From: Arthrobacter sp. H14
GTDB lineage: Bacteria > Actinomycetota > Actinomycetes > Actinomycetales > Micrococcaceae
NCBI RefSeq assembly: GCF_000520495.1
Contig: NZ_KI914643.1
Coordinates: forward strand, 28,276 to 65,180
Length of the DNA stretch: 36,905 nucleotides
Reading direction: 5' to 3'
This document shows, piece after piece, positions 9,580 to 18,385 of the stretch. Made by a program: the position numbers and the translations under genes. Under the pieces are notes generated by a model that did not search any database, was not told the origin of the DNA, and was given only the letters and a program-made list of their open reading frames with translations. Each line of letters starts with the position of its first letter. Positions within the stretch are counted from its first letter, which is position 1.

Positions 9580-9969
9580 TCACAGCATGTCCTCCATCAG
9601 CCGGGCCAGGATGTCATTCATGGCCAGCAGTCCGACCAGCTGGTTGCCCTCGACGACCACGAGCCGGTTGAGGTGGTATCGGCTCATCAGCGTCGCGGCT
9701 TGACGCAAGGACAACTCTGCGCCGACGGTGATCGCGGGGATCGTGGCCGCATCGTAGACATTGAGGAGATCCATATCTCCTTCTTCCGCGACTACGCTAT
9801 GCAAAAGTTCGCTGTAGGTCAGCAGCCCATAGGCATCATGTGGGTGCTGCCCTTCAACCACGAGGCTCTTAACCTGACGCTCCTTCATGGCGGATATCGC
9901 CTCGCGCAGGGTGCTGTAAGGGGAGATGGTGACGACCTTCGGAACCATGACATCTTTTACAGTGAGCAT
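9580..9969 (-). CDS. Twin CBS-domain protein
   Basis: This 129-residue protein consists of little more than two CBS domains: VKDVMVPKVVTISPYSTLRE ... VKSLVVE and IPAITVGAELSLRQAATLMS ... NRLVVVEGNQLVGLLAMNDI. CBS pairs usually bind adenosine nucleotides and gate a partner protein. GGAGGAAAGAG lies just before the ATG. It is the last gene of a three-gene operon behind the PII-like protein (33 bases) and the duplicated membrane protein, so its likely partner is that membrane protein. No enzymatic domain is attached. Confidence 0.88.
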   Translation of the reverse strand: MLTVKDVMVPKVVTISPYSTLREAISAMKERQVKSLVVEGQHPHDAYGLLTYSELLHSVVAEEGDMDLLNVYDAATIPAITVGAELSLRQAATLMSRYHLNRLVVVEGNQLVGLLAMNDILARLMEDML

Positions 9970-10002
9970 CTCTTTCCTCCTGGTAAGTGCTCCGGGCCAG
10001 CT

Positions 10003-10353
10003 TCAGTCGTCCTCGTGGCGCAGATAGTCTTCGAATTTGCCCACCTGGCGCAAGTCGATCCCGGTCAGATGTTCAATCGGAATAGCGAAGGCAAGACCCC
10101 GCGATTCGGTCCCCTTCACCAGCAGCGGGTGCAGCGCCTTGAGGATCGGAGCGGTTAGGTGCCGTCCGACCACCATCAGCAGCACGGACTGTGTTCCTTC
10201 AAAGGTCAGCCCGAGGAATGACTTTTTCGCTTCACCGCCGATGCCTTTGCCGACCAGAATGGTTACGCCAGTGGCGCCGGCCCGTTGGGCGTACTCAATC
10301 GCCTTGTCTTCATAGTCATCAGGGGCGATGACGACGATGGCGGTGAATTTCAC
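10003..10353 (-). CDS. PII-like signalling protein paired with DUF1538-like membrane protein
   Basis: The 116-residue product has the size and strand pattern of a ferredoxin-like PII-superfamily protein: it begins FTAIVVIAPDDYEDKAIEYA, has a central VGKGIGGEAKKSFLG where PII proteins carry the mobile T-loop, and then VLLMVVGRHLTAPILKAL. Canonical GlnB/GlnK signatures, including the uridylylated Tyr, are not evident, so it is not a classical nitrogen PII. The start is a GTG whose GTGA overlaps the stop of the upstream membrane-protein gene, giving tight coupling. Probable role: binds the membrane protein and changes its activity with metabolite or nucleotide state. That role is inference from known PII-transporter pairs such as GlnK-AmtB and SbtB-SbtA. 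Confidence 0.72.
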   Translation of the reverse strand: MKFTAIVVIAPDDYEDKAIEYAQRAGATGVTILVGKGIGGEAKKSFLGLTFEGTQSVLLMVVGRHLTAPILKALHPLLVKGTESRGLAFAIPIEHLTGIDLRQVGKFEDYLRHEDD

Positions 10354-11831
10354 GATGCTTCCTTCCGAAGCCGAGGAAATCTCTCCATCATGATGGCATA
10401 GATCAGAACGGAGATCACGGGAAAGATGGAGGCGAATGCGATCAATCCGAAACCGTCAATCAACGCATCGCGTCCGTCGATCGCAGTGGCCAGGCCGAGA
10501 CCGAGCGCGGTGACCAGCGGCACCGTGATTTCCGACGTCGTGACCCCGCCAAGATCGAAGGCCAGGGCGACGATGTACTTGGGCGCAAAGAACATCAGCA
10601 CGAGCGCTATCACGTAGGCGGCCATGATGAAGTAATGGAAGGGCCCACCAACAAGAATGCGGTACACGCCGAAGCCGATGCCGAGCGCCACCCCAACAGC
10701 GACAATGAGCCGGATGCCGACGGCACTGATCCTTCCGGGGGACGCCTCGTGAGCCTGTTCGCCGATCGCCAGCAGAGCAGGTTCGGCCATGGTGGTGGCA
10801 AAACCGATGAGCAGGGCGAAGAGCAGGATAAGGGCTGGCATGCCCTGCTCGATCAGCTGCTCCGCCATTACTCTTCCCAGCGGAAACAGCCCGAGCTTGA
10901 GCCCGACGACGAAGGCGTACAGTCCGACGACGACCATAATGAAACCGACGGCGACTCTCAACGGGTGGGACAATCGTCGTCGGAGAGCAACGTACTGGAA
11001 GAAGAGGACCACGGCCACCATGGGCAGAACCTCCCGGAGCGTCTCGGCCAAGCCAAGGATGGCACTGATCACCGAGAGCGGTGGATCTTCCCCGGCCTCC
11101 ACCCCCGGCACCGTGCCACCACCGCCAAAATTGTAAACCCAAATGCCGTACAGCTGGACGCCGATCATGGGAACCATGACGCAGAGCGCCACCAGACCAA
11201 AACCATCTGCCAGCTGGCTGCGGCCCCGGATGGAATTGGCCAGTCCAAGACCGATAGCGGCAATCAACGGAACACTGACGATGTTGGTTGTGACTCCGCC
11301 TGAATCGTAAGCAAGGCCAATGATCTCCTCGGGGGCGGCATAACTGAGCGCCAGCACCAGCCCATATCCGGCAATCAGCAGTTTGTGGACCGGCCAGCCC
11401 CGCAGCACCCGCATGATTCCCAGGACGAGGACCAGGCCGACCGATACGGCAATAACAAGGCGCAGGGTCATTGCGTTAATCCGCCCGTCGCTGACGAACT
11501 GCGCTTGCTGTGCGACGGCGATAACCGCGGGCTCCGCTATCGAGGCGGCGAAACCGATGGCGAACCCGAAGGGCAACAGCAATCCAAGTGCTCCGCGCCG
11601 GACGAACTGGTTGGCCAGGTTCTTGCCGACCGGAAAAACGCTCAGGTCCAGCCCCTGCAGAAACAGGGCAATGCCCAAGCCAACAATCAGCAGCCCCGCC
11701 ACAAGGTTCAGCGGATCGTCCGGCATCGAACGGAACACCAGCAGTTGGAAAATCACGACGACGGCCACGATGGGCAGGAGGTTCCTGAGCGCCTTGAGGA
11801 ATTCGCGTGCGAATTGGCTGAGGTGCTCCAT
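10350..11831 (-). CDS. Internally duplicated polytopic membrane protein (DUF1538-like), probable transporter
   Basis: This 493-residue protein is almost wholly hydrophobic and consists of two homologous halves offset by exactly 250 residues. AEP is at 99-101 and 349-351, GGVTT at 178-182 and 428-432, and DGFGL at 209-213 and 459-463. Each half has about six hydrophobic segments. I recognise it as DUF1538-like from memory; its substrate is not known to me. Conserved AEPA, D-x-GGVTT and VPL motifs embedded in the membrane would suit an ion or small-solute path. It leads an operon with a PII-like and a twin-CBS protein, an arrangement typical of regulated transporters. The ATG at 11831 follows GGGAGAGGACCC. 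Confidence 0.78.
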   Translation of the reverse strand: MEHLSQFAREFLKALRNLLPIVAVVVIFQLLVFRSMPDDPLNLVAGLLIVGLGIALFLQGLDLSVFPVGKNLANQFVRRGALGLLLPFGFAIGFAASIAEPAVIAVAQQAQFVSDGRINAMTLRLVIAVSVGLVLVLGIMRVLRGWPVHKLLIAGYGLVLALSYAAPEEIIGLAYDSGGVTTNIVSVPLIAAIGLGLANSIRGRSQLADGFGLVALCVMVPMIGVQLYGIWVYNFGGGGTVPGVEAGEDPPLSVISAILGLAETLREVLPMVAVVLFFQYVALRRRLSHPLRVAVGFIMVVVGLYAFVVGLKLGLFPLGRVMAEQLIEQGMPALILLFALLIGFATTMAEPALLAIGEQAHEASPGRISAVGIRLIVAVGVALGIGFGVYRILVGGPFHYFIMAAYVIALVLMFFAPKYIVALAFDLGGVTTSEITVPLVTALGLGLATAIDGRDALIDGFGLIAFASIFPVISVLIYAIMMERFPRLRKEAS

Positions 11832-11889
11832 TGGGTCCTCTCCCAGTGATGGCTGCGGGTACCTCGGTCTTCAATCTTCCCTTAAGCAG

Positions 11890-11922
11890 GCAATGCCCCT
11901 CCCATAATGGGAAGGGCACTGC
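11890..11922 (-). terminator. Hairpin downstream of pckG
   Basis: An imperfect stem of about 15 pairs (two mismatches) with a 3-4 base loop forms between GCAATGCCCCTCCCA and TGGGAAGGGCACTGC. It lies about 30 bases after the pckG stop on the minus strand. No clear T-run follows, so termination efficiency is uncertain. Confidence 0.5.
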
Positions 11923-11952
11923 ACACTTCAGGCGGTTTCGGCTGGGAAGGTC

Positions 11953-13833
11953 CTAGCTCGCGAACCGTTCCTTCAACTGCGCCAGCTGGTCGCGCAGACC
12001 ATCCGGCAGCGAGTCGCCAAAGCGCTCGTACCACTGCTCGATACCTTCAAGTTCGGGCCCCCACTCCTCCGGTTTGACCGCCACGGCTGCGTCGATCTGC
12101 TCCTGGCTGATCCCAAGCCCTTCGATGTCCAGCGAACCCGGTGCCGGCACGTAGCCGATCGGCGTCTCGGCCGCCTCTGCGGTTCCTTCGATCCGATCGA
12201 TCACCCACTTCAGCACCCGCGTGTTCTCGCTGAAGCCAGGCCACAGGAATCCGCCGTCGGCATCCCTGCGGAACCAGTTGACGAGGAAGATCTTCGGCAG
12301 CAGCTCCTGGTTGGCGGCTCCGCTGAGTTTGATCCAGTGCTTGAGGTAATCGCCGGCGTCATAACCGATGAAGGGCAGCATCGCCATCGGATCGCGGCGG
12401 ACGACACCGACCTGGCCGGAAGCTGCGGCGGTGGTTTCCGAGGACAATGTCGACCCCATGAAAATGCCGTTTGTCCAGTCACGCGCCTCGGTCACGAGCG
12501 GGACGGTGGTCTTGCGCCGGCCGCCGAACAGGATGGCCGAGATGGGAACACCATCGGGGTCGTTGTATTCCTCGGCGAGCATGTCGATCTGGTCGATCGG
12601 GGTGCAGAACCGGGAATTCGGGTGTGCTGCCGGGTGGTCCATTTCCGGCGTCCAGTCATCGCCCTGCCAGTCGATCAGGTGATCCGGGGTTTCCTTGGAC
12701 ATGCCCTCCCACCAGACACCGCCGTCGTCGGTCAATGCCACGTTGGTGAAGATGGAGTTGCCCTTCACGATGGCGCGCATCGCATTGGGATTGGTGCCCC
12801 AGCCGGTGCCCGGTGCGACACCAAAGAGGCCGGCCTCCGGGTTGATGGCACGGATTTCGCCGTTGTCGCCGAAACGCATCCAGGTGATGTCATCGCCAAG
12901 TGTTTCGACGTGCCATCCCTCAAGGGTCGGATCGAGCAGGGCCAGGTTGGTCTTGCCGCAGGCAGAGGGGAACGCCGCGGAGATGTAGTACGTCTTGTTC
13001 TCCGGGCTGGTTAACTTGAGGATCAGCATGTGCTCGGCGAGCCAGCCCTCATCGTGGGCCATTACGGAGGCGATGCGCAGCGCGTAGCATTTCTTGCCGA
13101 GCAGGGCATTACCGCCATAGCCGGAACCATAGGACCAGATGGAGCGCTCCTCGGGGAAGTGCACAATCCACTTGTCCTCATTGCACGGCCACTGGACGTC
13201 CTCCTCGCCGGGTTCAAGCGGAGCTCCGACCGAATGCAGGGCAGGAACGTAGAACGCGTCCAACTCCGTCATTCTGTTCAATACGTCAGTGCCGATACGG
13301 GCCATGATCCGCATTGACGCGACCACGTATGCACTGTCGGTGATTTCGACGCCGAATTTCGGATCCTTGGCATCGAGGTGGCCCATAACAAACGGGATCA
13401 CGTACATGGTCCGTCCGCGCATGGAACCATCGAACAAGCTGTTAAGCTTGATCTCCATCTCGGCAGGATCCATCCAGTTATTGGTGAAACCGGCGTCGTG
13501 CTTGTTCGCCGAGCAGATAAAGGTCTGCTCTTCGACCCTGGCAACGTCCTTGGGGTCGGAGAAGGCCGCAAACGAGTTGGGGAAGGTGTCCGGGTTCAGC
13601 CGGGTCAGTGTTCCGGCATCAACCAAATGGCCCGTAAGCCGCGCATACTCTTCTTCAGTACCGTTGACCCAGTAGATAGTCTCCGGCTTGGTCAATTGCG
13701 CAGTCTCGCGCACCCACTCAAGCAGCCCTGCATGAGTCGTAGGCGCATTATTGAGAGCATCTTGCACAGTCTGCGGTGTCGCAGTTGGCTCAGCGGAATC
13801 TTCCATCAGAAGTTGACGCGCAGCATCGCCCAT
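11953..13833 (-). CDS. pckG: Phosphoenolpyruvate carboxykinase (GTP)
   Basis: This 626-residue enzyme converts oxaloacetate plus GTP to PEP, the first step of gluconeogenesis and needed for growth on aromatic acids that enter at acetyl-CoA and succinyl-CoA. Clear GTP-type PEPCK signatures include the P-loop segment [23 protein letters not shown], and [12 protein letters not shown]. The chosen ATG has AAGGAAGGGAAGAG just upstream; an internal ATG nine codons later is an alternative. Length is normal for the family. The upstream gap carries a CRP/GlxR-like palindrome at 13982-13997, which suggests cAMP-responsive control. Confidence 0.97.
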   Translation of the reverse strand: MGDAARQLLMEDSAEPTATPQTVQDALNNAPTTHAGLLEWVRETAQLTKPETIYWVNGTEEEYARLTGHLVDAGTLTRLNPDTFPNSFAAFSDPKDVARVEEQTFICSANKHDAGFTNNWMDPAEMEIKLNSLFDGSMRGRTMYVIPFVMGHLDAKDPKFGVEITDSAYVVASMRIMARIGTDVLNRMTELDAFYVPALHSVGAPLEPGEEDVQWPCNEDKWIVHFPEERSIWSYGSGYGGNALLGKKCYALRIASVMAHDEGWLAEHMLILKLTSPENKTYYISAAFPSACGKTNLALLDPTLEGWHVETLGDDITWMRFGDNGEIRAINPEAGLFGVAPGTGWGTNPNAMRAIVKGNSIFTNVALTDDGGVWWEGMSKETPDHLIDWQGDDWTPEMDHPAAHPNSRFCTPIDQIDMLAEEYNDPDGVPISAILFGGRRKTTVPLVTEARDWTNGIFMGSTLSSETTAAASGQVGVVRRDPMAMLPFIGYDAGDYLKHWIKLSGAANQELLPKIFLVNWFRRDADGGFLWPGFSENTRVLKWVIDRIEGTAEAAETPIGYVPAPGSLDIEGLGISQEQIDAAVAVKPEEWGPELEGIEQWYERFGDSLPDGLRDQLAQLKERFAS

Positions 13834-14109
13834 GACTCTTCCCTTCCTTGGGTCTGTGGTGTGACTAAATGCTATTGGTCCGTAATGCGGGCGGAATGGG
13901 GATCTTCATGTAGCGGCGGTATACTGGACGCTGCCGTTCCGCGGATTGTCGCGGTTTTGGCTACCTGATGGCAGCAGTGGATGTGATAAAGGTCACCTAG
14001 ACCGGTATAGCAATAGCTCGGGTCAAGCTGCGCTCAAGCTTCAACCAAACGGGCGATTCGCAACGAATATCGAAACACGCTAAAGTGGTCTACGGCCCGC
14101 GAGGGTCAT
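13834..14109. promoter_or_regulatory. pckG upstream region with a CRP/GlxR-like palindrome
   Basis: The 276-base gap between pckG and the tRNA gene holds TGTGATAAAGGTCACC at 13982-13997, which matches the CRP/GlxR consensus TGTGA-N6-TCACA in nine of ten key positions. It lies about 150 bases before the pckG start. PEP carboxykinase control by GlxR is known in corynebacteria. No other gene is evident in the gap. Confidence 0.55.
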
Positions 14110-14182
14110 GCGCCCGTAGCTCAACGGATAGAGCATCTGACTACGGATCAGAAGGTTGTAGGTTCGAATCCTGTCGGGCGCA
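14110..14182 (+). tRNA. tRNA-Arg (anticodon ACG)
   Basis: The 73-base cloverleaf has acceptor arms GCGCCCG and CGGGCGC, a D-arm AGCTCAACGGATAGAGC, an anticodon stem TCTGA/TCAGA with loop CTACGGA (anticodon ACG) and a T-arm with GGTTCGAATCC. The discriminator is A and CCA is not encoded. A hairpin follows within 10 bases. Confidence 0.96.
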
Positions 14183-14190
14183 CATTCGAA

Positions 14191-14226
14191 GAACACCCTG
14201 GCAGCGAAAGCACCGCCGGGGTGTTC
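14191..14226. terminator. Terminator hairpin after tRNA-Arg, shared with the convergent regulator
   Basis: GAACACCC pairs with GGGTGTTC and the inner bases can extend the stem (TGGC/GCCG). It sits between the tRNA-Arg end and the stop of the minus-strand regulator, so it can serve both directions. Confidence 0.65.
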
Positions 14227-14230
14227 TGCT

Positions 14231-14965
14231 TTAAGTTTCGTCGGCCACGGCAAGAATCCCGTTGATCTTTTCCCGCAGTCCATCGAAATGCTGGCCGAGC
14301 CGGCCCACGGCGGCGGCCTTGTCGCCGTCGGCCACAGCTTGGAAAATCTCCCGGTGCAACGCCGCCGCAGCCGCCGGATCACCGCTGGAACCGCCGTCGT
14401 CCTGCTGGATCTTCAGGTCAATATGCCGGAAGACGCCCACCAGATGGGTCAGAAACTCATTTCCCAGCGGCTGGAATAGTCGGCGATGGAATTCCTCCTC
14501 AGCTTCTGCAGTATCTTCGCACTGTAAGGCGAGTTGCTCCATGCGGTCCACTGCCGCCTCGAGGGCTTCCAGATCCGCTGTATCCATTGAGTCCATGGCG
14601 GCGTCGATCAGGGCGGATTCAACAGTTTGCCGGGCATTGATCAGCTCCAGGGCTTCCACTCCTTGGTGCCGCAGTGACAACCGCCCGCGGAAGGTCAGCC
14701 CGTCAGTCAGCGCGGCGAAGTTTGACGGCGCCACGAACATGCCGAACCCGTGGCGGATTTCGATCACGCCAACCGCCTGCAGAACCTTCAACGATTCGCG
14801 GAGGGTATTACGGCCGACGCCGAGTGCCAGGCAAAGCTCGCTCTCGGTGGGCAATGAATCGCCCACGTCCAGCTCGCGGGCCAGGATCAGTTCCATGATG
14901 TCCGTCTGCAGGGCGCGCAACCGCGTCTGGGCGCTGAAGCGCGGCGGAGTGGCCGGTGAGATCAC
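14231..14965 (-). CDS. FadR/GntR-family transcriptional regulator
   Basis: The 244-residue protein has an N-terminal GntR winged helix (SLPTESELCLALGVGRNTLR ... VIEIRHGFGMFV, residues about 35-80) followed by an all-helical FCD effector domain with the expected acidic and His positions (EEEFHRRLFQPLGN, FRHIDLKI, ALHREIFQAVADGD). FadR-subfamily members usually sense organic acids and control nearby catabolic genes. The nearest candidate target is the divergent flavoprotein gene at 15103, across a 137-base gap. The start at 14965 gives a normal N-terminus (MISPATPPRF); the effector cannot be read from sequence. Confidence 0.88.
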   Translation of the reverse strand: MISPATPPRFSAQTRLRALQTDIMELILARELDVGDSLPTESELCLALGVGRNTLRESLKVLQAVGVIEIRHGFGMFVAPSNFAALTDGLTFRGRLSLRHQGVEALELINARQTVESALIDAAMDSMDTADLEALEAAVDRMEQLALQCEDTAEAEEEFHRRLFQPLGNEFLTHLVGVFRHIDLKIQQDDGGSSGDPAAAAALHREIFQAVADGDKAAAVGRLGQHFDGLREKINGILAVADET

Positions 14966-15102
14966 GTCCCTCTCTCCTGGACTCTGATTCCCCCATGGCC
15001 TCTAAACATATATCGGTTGACCCGGCTCCATCAATGGGCGTGCGGCGCTACGGATCCGGTGCGGCTCTTGCCACTCCTGCATCGCGGTGACAGTCTCGTT
15101 CT

Positions 15103-16533
15103 ATGGGCACAGACACTTCATCGCAGCTTTCCACCGACGTCGTCATCCTGGGCGCCGGAGCAGTCGGCGAAAATGCCGCGGACCGCGTCGTCAAAGGTGG
15201 GCTGAAAGCGGTTCTGGTCGAGTCCGAGCTGGTGGGCGGTGAGTGTTCCTATTGGGCCTGCATGCCCTCGAAGGCGCTGCTGCGTCCAGGCATCGCGCTG
15301 CACGGCGCACAGGCGGTGGCCGGTTCACGCGAAGCAGCGGACGGCCGGCTCGATGTGCAGGCGGTCCTGAAGCGCCGGGACTCGTTCACCTCGAATTGGG
15401 ACGACTCAGGCCAGGCCGAGTGGGTTGCCGGAGCGGGTATCGAGCTTGTCCGCGGTCGTGGTCGTCTCAGCGGCGAGCGGCAAGTGGAGGTCAACGACGA
15501 CGACGGCAACGTCACCAGCATTACCGCGCGCCACGCTGTCGTTATCGCCACCGGCTCCACTCCGACCGTACCGCCGATCGAGGGTCTGGACGCGGTGACG
15601 TACTGGGGCACCCGCGAGGCGACGTCGGCGCAGGAGATTCCGCCGCGGCTTGCCGTGATCGGCGGCGGAGTGGCCGGGACCGAGCTGGCGCAGGCCTTCT
15701 CCCGATTGGGCTCCGAAGTGACCATGATTGTCCGCGGATCCCTGCTGAACACCTTTCCGGAGCAGGCCGGCGCGTTGGTTTCGGCCGCGCTGAGCGAAGA
15801 GGGAATCGATATCCGCACCGGCATGGAGGCGACTTCCGTCAGCCAAAGTGATGACGGCGTCGTGCATCTAGAGTTGAAGGACGGTTCGACTCTGGACACC
15901 GACCAGTTGCTGGTATCGACAGGGCGCCATCCGGCGACGCAGGATCTCGGGCTCGATGTCGTCGGTATTGAACCGCAGGAACTCTCCGTGGATGTGTCCG
16001 GCCGGGTGAAAGGCGCCGGCTGGCTGTATGCCGTCGGCGACGCCGCGGGCAAAGTGATGCTGACGCATCAGGGCAAGTACGAGGCACGTGCCACCGGTGA
16101 CGCCATTGTCGCCCGCGCGGACTCGGAGTTGGCGGACGACGTGGACTCATGGAGCCGGTACGCGCACACCGCCGACGACTGTGCCGTTCCACAAGTCGTC
16201 TTTACCGATCCCGAGGTGGCTATGGTGGGGCTGACCCTCGAACAGGCCAGGCAGCGGGGGATGAATGCCTCGTCAACGGAGCTGGATATCGCCGTCGCCG
16301 GTTCCGCCCTGCAGGCCGACGGCTACAAGGGCTGGGCACAGATGGTGGTTGATGAGGACCGCAAGGTCGTCGCCGGTATGACGTTTGCCGGACAGGACGT
16401 GGCTGAACTGCTGCACGCAGCGACCATCGCCGTCGTCGGTCAGGTTCCGCTGAAGAGGCTATGGCATGCCGTACCGGCCTACCCGACGATCAGCGAAATC
16501 TGGTTGCGGCTCCTGGAGAAGTACGGGCTGTGA
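15103..16533 (+). CDS. FAD-dependent pyridine nucleotide-disulfide oxidoreductase (dihydrolipoamide dehydrogenase-like)
   Basis: This 476-residue enzyme belongs to the class I disulfide reductases. FAD binding is shown by GAGAVG (17-22), the redox-active pair by Cys48 and Cys53 in CSYWACMPSK (C-x4-C), NAD(P) binding by GGGVAG (187-192), the second FAD motif by YAVGDAAG, and the C-terminal His455/Glu465 dyad by HAVPAYPTISE. These fit dihydrolipoamide dehydrogenase, mercuric reductase and related enzymes. No lipoate-enzyme genes are nearby, so the physiological disulfide is unknown. It diverges from the FadR-type regulator. An ATG at 15103 was chosen; no strong ribosome-binding site is visible. 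Confidence 0.85.
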   Translation: MGTDTSSQLSTDVVILGAGAVGENAADRVVKGGLKAVLVESELVGGECSYWACMPSKALLRPGIALHGAQAVAGSREAADGRLDVQAVLKRRDSFTSNWDDSGQAEWVAGAGIELVRGRGRLSGERQVEVNDDDGNVTSITARHAVVIATGSTPTVPPIEGLDAVTYWGTREATSAQEIPPRLAVIGGGVAGTELAQAFSRLGSEVTMIVRGSLLNTFPEQAGALVSAALSEEGIDIRTGMEATSVSQSDDGVVHLELKDGSTLDTDQLLVSTGRHPATQDLGLDVVGIEPQELSVDVSGRVKGAGWLYAVGDAAGKVMLTHQGKYEARATGDAIVARADSELADDVDSWSRYAHTADDCAVPQVVFTDPEVAMVGLTLEQARQRGMNASSTELDIAVAGSALQADGYKGWAQMVVDEDRKVVAGMTFAGQDVAELLHAATIAVVGQVPLKRLWHAVPAYPTISEIWLRLLEKYGL

Positions 16534-16557
16534 CGAGCGCTTCCCCAAGCCAGAAGC

Positions 16558-17691
16558 TTAAGCTGCCTCCAGGTAACCTCTGACGCTGGCTCGCAGCTTG
16601 TCGGCATGCTCATAGATTTCATGAACGGCACTAACTGGGATGCGTGTTTCCGCCTTGCTTTCGTCGAACACACCCAGGTACTTCTGTCCACGATTGAAAT
16701 GAAGCCGTGCGATCGGTTTGCGGTTATTGTCATCGAGCAGTACTGCGAAATAAGACTTTGCGTCCCGCTTAACGACGCGTGTCGGACTCACATCGCTGCA
16801 AACTATTGCACGGACAATCTGATACCCCTCGAGCTCCTCCAAAGTCGTTTCGAGGCCAGTTTCGAACAGATCTTTCTCTACTGCCTCCTCACTGGTCACA
16901 GGAGCCGGCGTTTCAGCGTCGCTGGAAGTAGAAGCGTTTGGAGCGCTGAGGGCGGTTTTTAGCCGCTCATTTACTTGGTCGCTGAGAAACTGCTTGGTCG
17001 CTTTGGTTACAAGTCCGGTGAACTGCTCACGGACCTTCTGAGTGTAGGGACCGTCGTAAACCCGAGTGGTGAAGAACTTTATCCAGTCGTCCTCGGGTTC
17101 CTTGAACTGGGAACCAATAGTCCGCTTTATCTGGCCAATGTACTTGAGTTCACCAGCAGCACTAATGATCGAATCCAGATCGAAAACGTCCCTTGAGAGC
17201 TTCATCAGCTCCGGGATGAGAGACTCGTCGATGTCGTTCAGGTCAAGCACTAAGAATGGTTTAGCGTCCATGCGATTAGGAGCGTCCAAATCCGTGAAGA
17301 ATTCGTACACCTCACCATTCGTGAGTACCGCTATCCGAGCCTTTGTAACGGCGAAGTATCGGAAAAGCTGAGAAGCGTGCTCGATGCGCAGCGGCTCTTT
17401 GGACTTCTTGCACTCGATGAGGATCTGTACGACGCCATCGTGGATGACAGCGTAATCGATTTTCTCGCCTTTTTTCACGCCAACGTCGGCCGTGAACTCC
17501 GGCACGACTTCCAGAGGATTGAAAACGTCATAACCTAGGATCGTGGAGATGAACGGCATGACAAAAGCGTTCTTTGTCGCCTCTTCAGTTTCGATCTGTC
17601 CCCGCTGCTGCCGAACCTTTGCGGCCAATGCTGTTAAGCGCTCCGAAAATTCCACTACTTCCCCCTGAGTCGAAATTGGCCCACCACTCAT
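16558..17691 (-). CDS. Solitary restriction endonuclease-like protein (HsdR N-terminal / COG2810-type)
   Basis: This 377-residue protein resembles the nuclease domain of type I HsdR subunits and stand-alone predicted type IV restriction proteins. The PD-(D/E)xK core is read as KIDYAVIHDGVVQILIECKK (about residues 78-97), with the Asp and Glu-x-Lys in the expected order. The flanks (TEEATKNAFVMPFISTILGY, RIAVLTNGEVYEFFTDLD) are characteristic. The C-terminal part (NRKPIARLHFNRGQKYLGVF) resembles the small domain often found behind it. No helicase, methylase or specificity gene is next to it, so it is an orphan. Its target, modified DNA or otherwise, is unknown. Confidence 0.78.
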   Translation of the reverse strand: MSGGPISTQGEVVEFSERLTALAAKVRQQRGQIETEEATKNAFVMPFISTILGYDVFNPLEVVPEFTADVGVKKGEKIDYAVIHDGVVQILIECKKSKEPLRIEHASQLFRYFAVTKARIAVLTNGEVYEFFTDLDAPNRMDAKPFLVLDLNDIDESLIPELMKLSRDVFDLDSIISAAGELKYIGQIKRTIGSQFKEPEDDWIKFFTTRVYDGPYTQKVREQFTGLVTKATKQFLSDQVNERLKTALSAPNASTSSDAETPAPVTSEEAVEKDLFETGLETTLEELEGYQIVRAIVCSDVSPTRVVKRDAKSYFAVLLDDNNRKPIARLHFNRGQKYLGVFDESKAETRIPVSAVHEIYEHADKLRASVRGYLEAA

Positions 17692-17776
17692 CGGCGAGCA
17701 GCCGGTCGTTCCATCACCCTATAACGCGGTTTGTACATTCTCTCGGCAACTGCAGATCACGGCTGACACCAAGTCG

Positions 17777-18301
17777 TCATGCCCGTGGCGCGGCGAAGGC
17801 TGTGAGCCTGCAGTCCCGGTCGTCCAGTTCTGCCCATTTCAGGTCGTGCTCCAGGACGGCGATGCCGCCGGTCGGATAGCTCAGCGCAACGTCCGTGTAG
17901 GCTTCCTCGTCTGAGTTGTCGGCGGCCAGTCGCAGGGCCAGGGCCTGCACGGCCGGCAGATGCGTGATCACGAGCAGCGAGGTCACCGTCTCGGGCACAT
18001 GGTTAATCATGGTCAGGATCCGGGTTTCGGAGGCGTCGTAGAGCCCATCCTCAAGTTTCGCCGTCGGCGCCTTCTCCCCCAGTTCCTGGCAGATCCAGGT
18101 ACAGGTCTGGCGCGCCCGCAGCGCGGAGGAACAGAGGATGAAGTCCGGCACCGCGTTATGCTCCACCAGCCACTTGCCCGCCTCCGGGGCGTCCGCGTGG
18201 CCCTGATCCGACAGCGGACGGTCATGATCGGTCACATGGCCGGGCATGGAAGCTTTCGAGTGGCGCAGCAGGATCAGCTTCTTCAGGTGGTGTTGGCTCA
18301 T
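17777..18301 (-). CDS. SixA-like histidine phosphatase family protein
   Basis: The 174-residue protein belongs to the branch-2 histidine phosphatase superfamily. The catalytic RHSKA motif near residue 13 replaces RHG, as in SixA, and DHDRPLSDQGHADAPEAGKWL follows. The second conserved His is in VITHLPAVQALALRL. SixA removes phosphate from phosphohistidine proteins; here neither an HPt partner nor a phosphotransferase is close by. A general phosphatase role is possible. The ATG at 18301 gives MSQHHLKKLILLRHSK. Confidence 0.86.
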   Translation of the reverse strand: MSQHHLKKLILLRHSKASMPGHVTDHDRPLSDQGHADAPEAGKWLVEHNAVPDFILCSSALRARQTCTWICQELGEKAPTAKLEDGLYDASETRILTMINHVPETVTSLLVITHLPAVQALALRLAADNSDEEAYTDVALSYPTGGIAVLEHDLKWAELDDRDCRLTAFAAPRA

Positions 18302-18385
18302 GCCTACCAGTCTGTCACTGTCGCCTCGCAGACAAGAGTGGTGCGCCGGTTCACCACCGACGCACCGCCCAGATCCTGAAAGCTG

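Noticed and set aside
10635-11303. 222-codon plus-strand frame in the membrane-protein gene
   Set aside because: Rich in Gln, Asp and His with no domain, and antisense to a clear 12-segment membrane protein.
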